Below are positions 22,089 to 33,157 of a stretch of 64,000 nucleotides of DNA, piece after piece; within the stretch, counting starts at the first letter, position 1; every line of letters starts with the position of its first letter. This stretch comes from Aralia elata (Eukaryota; Streptophyta; Magnoliopsida; Apiales; Araliaceae). The position numbers and the translations under genes were made by a program. Below the pieces are notes generated by a model. That model did not search any database, was not told the origin of the DNA, and was given only the letters and a program-made list of their open reading frames with translations. The stretch covers positions 43,174,721 through 43,238,720 of the forward strand of contig CM068385.1 of NCBI GenBank assembly GCA_034770075.1, read 5' to 3'.

Positions 22089-24145
22089 GGCAGAGAGAGT
22101 TAGAGCATAGAAGAAAGGCTGTAAGTTCTTTTGTTCCACATATGTCCTTAAAGAGAAAGAATTTATACACACATAAATACTATCATCATTATGGTCATAT
22201 TAGTGCTATATGTGATCTCTATGATTATCCTGTGTATAGGAAGCCTAAAGTTAGGCAGGTCTGGGTTTTTAAGAATACTAACCCATAGGACCCAAACAAG
22301 TCTGGGTACCAAAGTAAAGTTTAATCTTTCTTGCAGGGTAACAACTCCACTAATTTAATATGATATCTAGATAATGGATGCTCAAGACATATGATAGACA
22401 ACAAATGTCTACTTTCAAACTTCAAAGAGAAAGATGGCCTTTCTGTTATCTTTAGAGAGAATAATTCAGGAAAGATAAGAGGATATGGCACAATAGGAAA
22501 TGATGCAGTCTCTTTCAAGAAAGTAGCATTTGTTGAAGGCTTGAAGCACAACCTGTTGAGCATCAGCCAATTATGTGACAAAGGGCATCAAGTTATCTTC
22601 CTCAACAATCAATGTAAAGTAAGAGAATTAGAGACAAATTCTATCAAGCTAATTGGAACTAGAGATGGAAATGTATATGTGGTTGATCTAGCCAAGGTAA
22701 GCTCCACTGAAACAACTTGCTTCTTTGCCAAAGCCTCTGAAGATTTAAGTTAGTTATGACACAGAAGATTATCACATCTAAACTTCAAGAACATGTCCAA
22801 GCTAGTTTTCAAAGATTTGGTCTCTGGTTTGCCCAAGCTTAACTTCATCAAGGATAAGCCTTGCAAAATATGTCACTGAGAAAGCAAACCAAAATCTCAT
22901 TCAAGAACAAGACAGTCAACTTCAATAATAGACCCTTACAATTGTTATATATGGATCTGTTTGGCCCTATTCCTACTATCAGCCTTGGAGGAAAGAAATA
23001 TTCCCTAGTCATAGTGGATGATCATATAAGATTCACATGAGTATTCTTTATGGCCTCAAAGGTTGAAACTTGCTCTCAGTTGATCAAGTTTTTTAAGCTG
23101 GTTGAGAATGAGAAGGGTGAAAAGATCAAAGATATAAGGAGTGATCATAGAAGAGAGTTTGATTTTTTAAAGTAGACAAGTTATGTGAAGATAATGACAT
23201 TCATCACAATTTCTCTACACTAAGGACTCCCCAACAGAATGATTTAGCTAAAAGAAAGAACATAACTCTTATTGAAGTAGGGAGAACACTCTTAGCAGCT
23301 ACAAGACTTCTAGAATATTTTAGGGTTGAAGATGTTAACACTGCCTACTATACTTAGAACAGATCTCTCATTCATTCTACTCATAAGAAGACTCCCTACG
23401 AGTTATGGAAAGGAAGAAAGCCTAACATTGGTTATTTTCATATCTTTAGTTGTACTTGCTATATTCTCAACAATGGCAAAAGGTATCTGACTAAATTTTA
23501 ACCTAAGTCAGATGAAGGTATCTTTCTTGGCTATTCTACTAATAGTAAAGCATATAGAGTCTTTAATAAACGATTATTAAATGTTGAAGTTTCAGTTCAT
23601 ATTACCTTTGATGAAACTGACAATACTGAGCCAAGTAAGGCTGAAGTATTTGATGAAATTATAGAGTAGGATCAAGTAAACGTAGAGCAGGAAGACCCTA
23701 CAATCACCAACCTAGCGATCGTAAAGCCTACTGAAGAAATCGTAGAGCCTCATGTTACAGAGCTTGGAACTCTACGAACTGAAGATCCTCCTGCACCAGA
23801 ACATGAAGATGAGCCAAACTTTGAAGTCCTTAGACAAGAAGGCATAAGGACAGATGTTCCAACTGGAAGAAAATGGGCTAGATATCACTCTCAAGACCTG
23901 ATAATTGGTGATCCAAGTGCAAGAGTCAGAACAAGATCTGCAACCCAGAATGAGTGTTTCTATTTGAGTTTCGTATCTCAAATGGAACCTAAGAAGATTG
24001 ATGAAGCTTTTCAAGATTCAAGCTATATCTAAGTAATGCAAGAAGAATTGAACCAGTTTGAAAGAAGCAAAGTTTGGAGACAGGTCCTAAGACCAAGAGA
24101 TCATCCAGTCATTGGCACCAAATGGGTCTTTAGAAACAAGATGAA
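22089..24145 (+). pseudogene. SIRE-like Ty1/copia gag-pol remnant, first part
   Basis: Landmarks in order are a decayed gag zinc knuckle (HYGHISAICDLYDYP near 22195), the protease region with DNGCSRHMIDNKCLLSNFKE and VAFVEGLKHNLLSISQLCD, the GAG-pre-integrase segment with LWHRRLSHLNFKNMSKLVFK near 22755, an integrase with many stops, the acidic linker around 23600-23900, and the start of reverse transcriptase (KWVFRNKMNK) where a solo LTR has been inserted. Frames change repeatedly and stops are frequent. The wording LLSISQLCDKGHQV and SKLV...LVSGLPKL is typical of the SIRE (Maximus) lineage. Confidence 0.85.
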
Positions 24146-24150
24146 TAAAT

Positions 24151-25881
24151 TGAATGTAGTATGCACACAAGCCAATCATATTTGATATGATGTAGCATAT
24201 ACTTTGTAATCTTATTCATTTATTAATAAAAGATTTAATTTATTAAAGGCATTTTACTTTATCTACATAGTGTTGTTATTTAATATGTGATAAACCCATA
24301 GTTTTGAGCAATGCTTTTAGAATCATGATGATGATCATGTTAATGAGATCTAAATTCTTAGAAAGCTTAAAACTAGAATCGTTCCTAATCGTTGGATTAC
24401 TAAAAGGAGATTAGTGAATCCGGATAGATTAGTACATACTTTGCTTGCTCTTAGGAAGAGGATGATTGATCTCATAATCATTTGTGTGGAGACACTAAAG
24501 CAAATATGTAGGTGTTTATTGGAGAATAAGTTCACTGAACGTGACTCGCTAAAAGAATACCTAATGGAGTTTTACTTGTTTGTCAATAGGAATTCCTCTA
24601 GTGATAGTAGTACAAGTGATCCTTGGACTTGAGATCATCATAGTATCTTGTGTATGATAAGTTATACTTTGACATGTCCCTTAAGACTTTTAGGGTATAT
24701 CAAAGGGTATGCTTGGGTATAATAAGTTGTACATGGAGATAGGTGAATGATCAACAAAACCACGTCTAGTAAAAGATGAGAATATCCTATGCGATTCGAT
24801 AAAATGACAACTTTGTAGTCCTTGGCCAAGGCAGAATGAAATTAAAAAGGAGTTTCTAATGTGCATTAATTAGAGTTGTGCATTTAAGAATCGAAATGCA
24901 TATAATTAAATAAAATAAGACTTAAGAGTAATTTCATATCTTATATTCAATTGGGACATTGTATGGTAGAATGATTGAATTGTACGACAATTATTCACTG
25001 AAAGGTTCTTTTGTGATTAATGTTGAAATCTATATCATCTAGAAAGTCGTTAATCGATAAGGGGGCTTACCCTTATTGTAGAATAAATATTATTTATTTA
25101 AATAAATTAAATAGTTTAATGTATCTATTTAAATAAGATTAGAATTGTTCTAATTGATTTATTCACAACCGGTTTAATATGGAGAACCTAAAGGGTCACA
25201 CCGCAAAAGGAAAAAATATTTATTTAAGAAGTAAATGGCATAATCGTAATAATAAGTTAAGTGTATTTAATTTAATCTATGGAGATAGAATAAATTAAAT
25301 AGCTTAATATTATTTAATATTTTAAAAATATTAAATATAAAATAATAAGAGGAGTCTTATTATTATTATTACTATTATAATTATTATTTAACTCCTAAAA
25401 GGGTTTGGAAATTAATTGGATTAAGAGTTTAATTAATTAAAGGAGTTTAATTAGAATAAAAACCCTAATCCTAAATAGTTTAGGAGGGTTCCCTATATCT
25501 ATAAATAAGAGGAGACTTATAATTTCTATAGAGATAGAAACTAGGGTGTTGTCAACACCCATCTTCTTGAACAAGTATTATTCCTTGGTGGATCACCTCT
25601 AGAGGCTAAACACTTGGGTGGCTAACGTTGATCAAAGGAAGGAATTTAATCGGTAAAATTCAAGGAGAACGCGAAAGAATTGAAGTTAAACTTGTATCTG
25701 AGGAAGCTAGAATTCTACAAGGTTATAATTCTTATTCTCTATCTTTTTCGTTTAATTAATAATTGCGCATAAAGAAAGATCATGGTGATGGTTTGTATAA
25801 AATTTTAAAATCTAATTTTATCGTGCTTCCGCTTTATTTATGTAATTTGATTGCATGTTCGTGTTAGATACAAACCTAACA
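24151..25881 (+). mobile_element. Solo copia LTR, 1731 bp, in the SIRE-like pol
   Basis: Ends are TGAATGTAGTATGCACAC and TACAAACCTAACA. Right flank TGAAT (25882-25886) and left flank TAAAT (24146-24150) form a target duplication with one G-to-A change. Removing the LTR and one TGAAT restores KMNE-YGVITRNKGR across the joint. The LTR family recurs at 14840-15282 and 31456-32542. A TATA-like CTATAAATAAGAGG is at 25499-25512. Confidence 0.85.
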
Positions 25882-26350
25882 TGAATATGGTGTGATTACA
25901 AGAAATAAGGGAAGAGTGGTGGCTAAAGGTTATTCTCAAGAAGAATGCATTGACTATGATGAGATCTTTTCACCAGTAGCAAGACTTGAAGTTATCAGAA
26001 TATTCTTTGCCTATGTTTCCCACATTAAGTTCAAAGTATTTCAGGTGGATGTCAAGAGTACATTTCTTAAAGGGGAACTTCAAGAAAAGGTTTATGTAGA
26101 ACAACCCCCAGGTTTTGTTGATCCTACTTACTCTAATTATGTGTATAGATTACATAAAATACTTTATGGTTTAAAACAAGCACCTAAAGCATGGTATGAC
26201 ACCTTAACAAATTTCTCATTGAAAAAATATTCACTAGAGGTAGAGTAGACACAACACTATTTCTTAGGAAGTACAAAGATAAAACATTATTAGAACAAAT
26301 TTATGTTGATGATATTATGATAGACTCCACGGCACGCTTGCTCAAAAACT
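25882..26350 (+). pseudogene. SIRE-like copia reverse transcriptase, second part
   Basis: The frame 25892-26248 shows VVAKGYSQEECIDYDEIFSP, VFQVDVKSTFLKGELQEKVY and LYGLKQAPKAWYD. After a stop it goes on in another frame to QIYVDDIMIDST, the catalytic YVDD region. It is broken by an LTR in the opposite orientation at 26351. Confidence 0.82.
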
Positions 26351-27754
26351 TGTTGAGCTAAATCTATACTAGCAATTTACGTGTAAGTATACACGGTCCA
26401 CAAGTAATATAATGATAAGTAAAGTTGTCATCCCACGAGGAGTAATTAATAAGAATATTAATCCGAGTACTAATCATGCACCAACTCAATTCTATCTAAA
26501 CAATTGTAATTTCTTATAGAATTAATTAACTAAATAAACTAAATGATTAACGAAGACCTTACACAAAACTAAGATATTAAGGAATCAAATTCCCCTGATG
26601 AATCATTTAATCAACACTATTCTTCTTTCGTTAAATTAACTAATAAGAATTGTCAACAGAAAATCACTAATAATTTATATAACCATTTTTCAAATAATTA
26701 TATAGCATATTCATTATTATTAATTTCACTATATTCATATGAGAAATAACAATAATAAATTCATTAAGTATCATTCTCAACACATTGTTTGCGGTTTATG
26801 GGTATATTCCTATCCCATATACAAATTAGCATTCAACCATAAGAAGAATTACTAATCACAAGTTACTATATCCAGATCTTAATCTAGAATTGATCATCAA
26901 AATCCATCTAAATCCATCCAATAATTGTTGCGCATGCAATTATAACATTAAACACAAGATATAATAAACAATCCAATCCATAATCAATTTAATGAAAAGA
27001 AAGAATAAATATTAAATTAAACTATCATCGGGTTCCATTGAATCCTTAATTAGGAAGTTAGTTCATAATTCCAATTAGAAACATCAACATGAATTCAGAA
27101 AATATTGTAACATCATAAGAAATTAAGGTTAAGAGTAAAGAAGAAACTCTGTCGAAGTTGGTCTTCAATCTCTGTCTTCAAACCTCGCAAGTCTTGAATG
27201 CCCTCCTTCAATGGCTGATGAAACCCTAGCCTCCTTACATATCTTCTAACTACTCCCTAAGTCTCCTCTCCTTTGTAACCCTAATTTTATGTGTATTTAT
27301 AGCCTCTATGTAGCTTGGTAAATATATTATCCAATTAGGAATCAATATGGCAAGACCTAAGTCAATTAGAAGTGAAAAATCAGCAAAATCAGCTCTGCTC
27401 GCGCATAAGGGCCGCGGCCCACATTCTTAGAGCCGCGGCATTCTCCCAAGTGCCGCGGCGCACAACCTCTGTCCATGTAGAAAATTTCGTTAGCTTTATT
27501 TTGATAGGTGGCTCATCCCATAACTCCTCCCGGATAAAAAGTTATAGCCATTTTACTAACGAACGTCGAACCAATGAATATCCTAGCACCGCAACACCTT
27601 TGTAACTCCAATTTGACTATAATGTATTTTGTTCCCAGTTCCTTTTCCTACACAAAAGCATAAAAACACATAAAAAGTAATGAAAAATACCCAAGAACTC
27701 ACAATTTCCTCAAGCTAAAAGTACTCAATTTATAGGTATAAAACCCACTCATCA
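26351..27754 (-). mobile_element. Athila-like LTR, minus orientation
   Basis: In plus-strand terms it starts TGTTGAGCTAAATCTATACT and ends TAAAACCCACTCATCA, 1404 bp. Both ends match the other Athila-like LTRs. The minus strand carries TATAAATA (complement of 27294-27301). Three GCCGCGGC palindromes lie 110 bp upstream of it. No primer-binding site, internal region or matching flanks were found (AAACT and GTGGT), so solo LTR or fragment cannot be decided. Confidence 0.75.
27411..27459. repeat. Three GCCGCGGC palindromes at two-turn spacing
   Basis: Identical 8-bp palindromes start at 27411, 27432 and 27452, spaced 21 and 20 bp. They occupy the position, about 110 bp upstream of the LTR TATA box, where related LTRs have the GCGC-N4-GCGC pairs. 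Confidence 0.65.
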
Positions 27755-28572
27755 GTGGTCGTCACCCGGATCATTTCTAGAAAAGTTATATGGTGAATTT
27801 CTCACAACACCTTAACCCATCGCCTATATGTAGTCGGTAATTTTGGTACAATTGCTCGCGTTCTGAAATCTGCGTTGAATGGACACCAACGACACCTGGA
27901 CCCCTCACTTATATGTAAGTGGTAATCTTAGTACAATCGACGATTAATACGGTAGAAGACGCCACACACAACTATGTATTGTGGTATGATAAGTCAAAAA
28001 TTGAATCTCAAAGAAAAACTAAGAAGATACTTAGGAATTTTTCAAAGAACCAAAAGTAGAGAATAATCTCACAAGAATATGATAAAATCTGAATATTATT
28101 GAATGTTGTATGAATTACATTCATAAAGCTTATTTATAGTAGCTATGAAACCCTAGAATCTATAAAAGGTAATAACAATTAACTTTGAATCAAAATCCTA
28201 TCTAAAAGTAACCTAATTACAATAGGAATCTAAAAATATACTGAAAATAACTAATTTACTAAGGAAATCCGCGTCCACATCTTGCCAAAACGCGTCAACC
28301 AAAACTTGCTCAAGTCACCGAGGCGAGTTCACCAGGCTTAAGGAGCTCATCGGGGCGAATTCGCGCTGGGGCAAATCCATTTATACTGCATCAGCTCGCC
28401 AGGGTGAATAGCAACAGAGAGCAGCTGACTGGAGCAGCTTCAGAACGCGTTGGGGCGCGCTTGGATAGAGACGAACTCGCTGGGACGAGTTTAATAGGCT
28501 TGCTGAGCTCGTTGGGGCGAGCTCCCTAAATTCCAAGTTTCGAGTTTGCTTTCCTGGCTTTGGTCTGATACA
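27755..28572 (-). mobile_element. 3' LTR of a minus-strand chromovirus-like element
   Basis: Directly downstream (minus strand) of the pol remnant. A plausible start is TGTATCAGACCA (complement of 28561-28572). TATAAATA is the complement of 28131-28138, and CG-N6-CG dyads (TTGGGG or CTGGGA centres) lie at 28348-28519. The distal end is not sharply defined; it may stop before 27755. Confidence 0.5.
28348..28519. repeat. CG-N6-CG dyad array
   Basis: Dyads such as CTCGCTGGGACGAG, CTCGTTGGGGCGAG and GCGTTGGGGCGC start at 28348, 28364, 28397, 28448, 28478 and 28510. Steps are 16, 33, 51, 30 and 32 bp. Several carry CG-to-TG or CG-to-CA changes. Confidence 0.5.
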
Positions 28573-28595
28573 TCATTAAGATCAAGATCAATGTT

Positions 28596-30362
28596 TTAGC
28601 CAATCACTCGTATCATATTCACGAACTTAGATTCCACCTCCAAAGCTCCCGAATTCGTTCCTTTCTCTTTCCAAGCAACTTGAATAAGAACAAGTAATCC
28701 ATCTTTGAAACGCTTACCTCTAGCCCTCGTCACTGGTCCAACTGAAACTTGCACCGGATCTGATCCATGACCTCCATTTGAATCCAAGCTAAGCATATCC
28801 TCGTCATTCCTCTCCTCTTGAAAAGGATTTGCCCTCAAATCATCACCTACATCAAACGAACTCAGATTAGAAACATTGAATGTTGCACTAACATTATACT
28901 CACCTGGTAAATCCAGCTTATAGGCATTGTCATTAATGCGTTCTAGCACTTGAAATGGACCATCTCCCCTCGGAAACAATTTCGAACGCCTTTGAACCAG
29001 AAATCTTTCTTTCTGTATGTGTAACCACACCCAATCTCCTAGTTCAAAGACAACTTAATGTCGACCCCTGTTGGCCTGTTTTGCATATTGCTCTGTCCTC
29101 CCTTCAATGTTGAGTCATGCCTTCTCATGTATCTGCTTAACAAATTCAGCCTTTTTCTTTCCATCCATGTTAGTATACTCAGAAACAGGTAATGGTGATA
29201 AATCCAACGTGTCAAAGGATTAAAACCATATACAATCTCAAATGGCGAAAAATGAATAACACTATGAACAGATCTATTATATGCAAACTCAGCATGCGGT
29301 AAACACTCCTCCCAATGCTTAATATTCTTTTTAATGATTGCCCATAACAATGTAGATAAATTATATTTACTACTTCAGTTTGACCATCAGTTTGTGGATG
29401 ACTAGTTGTTGAAAATAACATTTTGGTACCCAATTTACATCACAATGTCTTCCAAAAATAGATCAAGAATTTAGTATCTCTATCTGAAACAATTGTTTTA
29501 GGTATGCCATGCAAATGCACAATTTCTTTAAAGAACAAATCAGCTACATGGGATGCATCATCAGTTTTGTGACATGGAATAAAATGTGTCATTTTCGAAA
29601 ATATATCCACGACCACAAATATAGAATCATGACCATGCTTAGACCTAGGCAAACCTAACACGAAATCCATAGACAAATCAATCCAAGGTTCATTAGGAAT
29701 AGGCAATGGTGTATATAATCCATAAGGTCGAACACGAGATTTAGCTTGACGATAAGTAATGCATCTATCACAAATTCTTTCCAAATCTCGTTTCATATGA
29801 GGCCAATAAAAATGTTCTTTTAAAACAGATAAAGTTTTATTAACACCAAAATGACCCATCAAACCACCCCCGTGAAATTCTTTAACCAACAACTCGCGTA
29901 AAGAACATGCAGGTATACACAATTTATTTTCACGAAATTAAAATCCATCAACTTTGAAGTATTTACCTATAATATTCTTTTCACATGTTTTAAACTCTTC
30001 ACAAAAATCATGGCCATCAACATATAATTCTTTGATTCGTTCAAAACCAAGTAATTTCGTATCAAGAGTATTTAACAATACTTACCTCCGCGAAAGAGCA
30101 TTTGCAATGACGTTCTCCTTACCTTGCTTATATCGAATTTCATATGGGAATGTCTTGATAAATTCCATCCATCGCGCATGTCTCTTATTCAATTTGTGCT
30201 GACCTTTCAAGTACTTCAATGATTCATGATCAGTGTGAATCACGAACTCCTTAGGCCATAGGTAGTGCTGCCAAGTCTCCAATGCTCGCACCAATGCGTA
30301 CATCTCCTTGTCATAAGTAGGATAGTTTAAAGCTGCCCCACTTAACTTTTCGCTGAAGTACG
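28596..30362 (-). pseudogene. Chromovirus-like Ty3/gypsy pol remnant: RNase H, integrase, C-terminal region
   Basis: Reading the minus strand from 30362: the end of reverse transcriptase (YFSEKLSGAALNY), RNase H (FVIHTDHESLKYLKGQHKLN, KQGKENVIANALSRR), the integrase zinc finger (FHGGGLMGHFG...CDRC), the core with Asp in IDLSMDFVLGLP and in IVSDRDTKF and the Glu region HPQTDGQTEVVN, and the tail PRGDGPFQVLERINDNAYKL. It is broken by a stop at 29440, a frameshift near 29350 and a stop near 29935. The tail wording is that of plant chromovirus pols of the CRM/Reina/Galadriel kind; I cannot fix the lineage. The 5' part is cut at 30363 by another LTR. Confidence 0.85.
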
Positions 30363-30860
30363 TGATGAGTGAGTTTTATACCTACGAATTGGATATCTTT
30401 TAGGCTCAATTCTCTACTATCTTTAAGTATTTTTAGTATTATTTTACTTGTTAGTTCCTTGGTTTTGTAGGAGACGACTCTGGATGGACATTTGTGGAAA
30501 TATTGAACTTTAGGGGAAAATTCGTAATTTCAGCAAAAGTGGACAGCGCCGGGGCGACAAACCCACGCCATTTCCGGCGCCGGGACGAGGCCAGTGCCGG
30601 GACGGCAAACCCAGGCCATTTCCAGTGTCGGGGAGAGGCCAGCGCTGGGGCGGCAAACCCAGGCCATTTCCAGCACCGGGGCGAGCCCGTCGGGAATTTT
30701 GAGCGGCTGGCTTTGTCTTGTCTACAGATAGTGGGTTTTCTTGGGAGGAATTTCAGGAGCCCGATTGTGACTAGAAGAGAGAAAATGATCAGTGTATTGG
30801 GCATCCAGGGATTACATTTCGAATCATTCAACCAAGGTTGGAAAACATGGAAGCTAGGGT
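30363..30860 (+). mobile_element. Athila-like LTR, 5' part
   Basis: Begins TGATGAGTGAGTTTTATACCTACGAATTGG, nearly identical to the LTR start at 7422, and inserted into the pol frame at 30362. The right boundary near 30860 is approximate; there the end piece of a chromovirus-type LTR begins. It carries the dyad array listed next. The long open frames on both strands here result from that GC-rich array. Confidence 0.65.
30547..30683. repeat. CG-N6-CG dyads in a 48-bp tandem repeat
   Basis: Dyads of the form GCGCCGGGGCG start at 30547, 30578, 30595, 30626, 30643 and 30674, with steps 31, 17, 31, 17 and 31 bp. GGCAAACCCAGGCCATTTCC recurs between them. Some CG are TG or CA. Confidence 0.7.
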
Positions 30861-31455
30861 TTGAACTAACAAGGAGATCACCCACCGTGCCCGTAAGTTA
30901 TGACGGTTTCACAGTTGAATTACTGTTGAACCTTTTCAAAAGAAAACAGAAGTTCTTGGTCTTTCGACCACTCAGCATGATAGTCAAGGTGTAAATTTCA
31001 ATAGTATATGTTATTCAGAATTGTTCAGATTCCTTTACAACTATTGTTCGGTTGTTGAAGTATATGATAATGGAAATATTTAATTCTTGCTAATGTTGTT
31101 ATAGTTAATTGTTATCACTTGTTGAGCAATCAAATGCTCACCCTTGCTTGTAATTAAATGTTTCCAGCTAAGCCTGAACGTGTAGAAAGTTTCGACAAGG
31201 ATAAAGGGAAAGGAAAGTTGAACGTGTAGCAGCGTATTCGTGCTTTGTAATAGCTAGGTTTGTTGTAAATAATACTTAAATGATATTATGTATGAACTTT
31301 TAAAGATCTTAGAACCTGAGAATTGTAAGACTATGTTTGTAATAGCTAGTAATTACCTTCATAGCGTTAATATTATTTAGATGTTTGTTGTGGATGAATA
31401 GTATCGTGGTGCACCGGATACGAGTTTGAAGGTACCCAGATTTGGGGGCGTCACA
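30861..31455 (+). mobile_element. Chromovirus-type LTR, 3' end piece
   Basis: Aligns with 48845-49432: GATCACCCACCGTG near 30872, TTGTTGAGCAA...TGCTCA near 31120, the short DKGKGK frame, and the end GATTTGGGGGCGTCACA. The right flank continues as copia LTR sequence (ACTTTGATATGTCCC), so the LTR was inserted in a copia LTR. Confidence 0.7.
31156..31229 (+). other. Conserved short frame in LTR, 23 codons
   Basis: ATG to TAG: M-F-P-A-K-P-E-R-V-E-S-F-D-K-D-K-G-K-G-K-L-N-V (start at about 31159). It is preceded by the small inverted repeat GAGCA...TGCTC. Homologous frames lie at 19904-19976 and 49119-49190. Confidence 0.5.
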
Positions 31456-32542
31456 ACTTTGATATGTCCCTTAAGACCTTTAGGGTATATCAAAGAGTAT
31501 GATTAGGTATAATAAGTTGTACATGAAAATAGGTGAATGATCAACAAAGAATCTACTACATCTAGTAAAAGATGTGAATGTCCTATGTGATTTGATAAAT
31601 GACAACTCAGTAGTCCTATGTGATCTGGAAAGTCGTTGATCGCTAAGGGGGCTTACCCTTATTGTAGAATAAATGTTATTTATTTAAATGAATTAAATAG
31701 TTTAATTTATTTATTTAAATAAGATTAGAATTGTTCTAATTGTATTCACAATCGGTTTAATATGGAGAACCTAAAGGGTCACACCATAAAAGGAAAATAT
31801 TTATTTAAGAAGTAAATGGCATAATTGTAATAATAAGTTAACTGTATTTAATTTAATCTATGGAGATAGAATAAATTAAATAGCTTAATATTAATTATTT
31901 AATATTTTGGAAATATTAAATATAAATTAATAAGAGGAGTCTTATTATTATTATTACTATTATTATTATTTAATTCCTAAAAGGGTTTGGAAATTAATTC
32001 ATATAAGTACTCTCATAAATTCCTAATTGGATTAGGAGTTTAATTAATTAAAAGAGTTTAATTAGAGTTGAAACCCTAATCCTAAATAGTTTAGGAGGGT
32101 TCCCTATATCTATAAATAAGAGGAGTCTTATCATAGATTGGGGTTACACACTCTTGCATTAGAATTGTGGAGAGTACTTACAATTTCTATAGAGATAGAA
32201 ACTAGGATTTTGCCAACACCCATCTTCTTGAACAAGTATTATTCCTTGGTGGATCATCTCTAGAGGTCAAACACTTAGGTGGCTAACGTTGATCAAAGGA
32301 AGGAATTTAATCGGTGGAATTCAAGGAAAATGCGAAGGAATTGGAGTTGAACTTGTACTTGAGGAAGCTAGAATTCTACAAGGGTATAATTCTTATTCTC
32401 CATCTCTTTCGTTTAATTAATAATTGTGCATAAAGATAGATCATGGTGATGGTTACTATAAAATTTTAAAATCTGATTTTATCACGCTTCCGCTTTATTT
32501 ATGTAATTTGATTGCATTTTCGCGTTATATACAAACCTAACA
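31456..32542 (+). mobile_element. Copia LTR, 3' part
   Basis: Collinear with 24665-25881 (CTATAAATAAGAGG, GAACAAGTATTATTCCTTGG, end ATACAAACCTAACA), with one internal gap (roughly 24795-25045 is missing). It is truncated on the left by the chromovirus LTR end and joined on the right to another LTR piece. Confidence 0.78.
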
Positions 32543-32986
32543 AGACCAAACCTAATGATAATACTTACAAGACCTAGCAAAGTTGTCTTAAAGACCTAAA
32601 TACCCCCAACTCTTGCAAATCCTATAAATAGGAGGCCATTCCTTCACAAATACTCACCAATTCACTAAACTAAGAAGAGAAACTCTACAAAATTGAGAAA
32701 GAGTGAGAGGATACTTGGAATCAAGGAAGGAAGGGAGGAGAATAGCTAGCTACTTTGCAAGCTTAAGCAAGAATAAGCAAGAACATCAAGAAGGTAAAAA
32801 CCATAAAACCCTAAAACTAATCTTTCATCTTTTATGTTTCTATTGAATATAGAAGTGCATTGTTGGTGGATGTTGGTTATATGATAGATCATTAAAGGAT
32901 CTAGGTGATATAAGGGTGATGACATTAGAGGACTAATATTTACCCGGTAAATGCATGCCAAGAGAAAACATAACGATAATAAAGAA
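32543..32986 (+). mobile_element. Chromovirus-type LTR, part left of the CACTA insertion
   Basis: Contains CTATAAATAGGAGGCC (TATA at 32613-32620), then a purine-rich leader and AAGAAGGTAAA, a layout like 17600-17740 of the solo LTR. The CACTA element interrupts it after GAA at 32986, and the sequence resumes at 47581. Its own 5' end is missing. Confidence 0.6.
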
Positions 32987-33002
32987 CACTACAATAAAAA
33001 GG

Positions 33003-33157
33003 ATTATTTCTGACGGAATATTTCGTCAATAATAACGATATTCTGTCGAGGTTAACCTCATTTTCGACGGAATATTCAGTCGAAAATTCGGTCGTATATA
33101 AGCAGGTCGAAATTAAGTCTGTCGGTCTTTCGGTCGGGGATACTTACTATCGACGGA
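33003..33157. repeat. CACTA subterminal repeat array, left end, outer part
   Basis: Motifs GACGGAATATT, TCGACGG, GTCGG and GTCGAAAATTCGGTCG recur in both orientations. In En/Spm such subterminal motifs bind the TNPA-type protein. The array continues at 39135 after the inserted LTR element. Confidence 0.75.

Noticed and set aside
26325..26350. Possible decayed tRNA-Asp primer site beside the LTR at 26351
   Set aside because: The same bases read in frame as the copia reverse transcriptase after YVDD, so the resemblance to CCCCGGCAACGGCGCCA is probably coincidental.
30451..30994. Long frames on both strands (144 and 166 codons) with repeated PRHWKWPGFA-like or NPGHFQCRGEA-like units
   Set aside because: They are translations of the 48-bp GC-rich tandem repeat in an LTR and run across an element junction.
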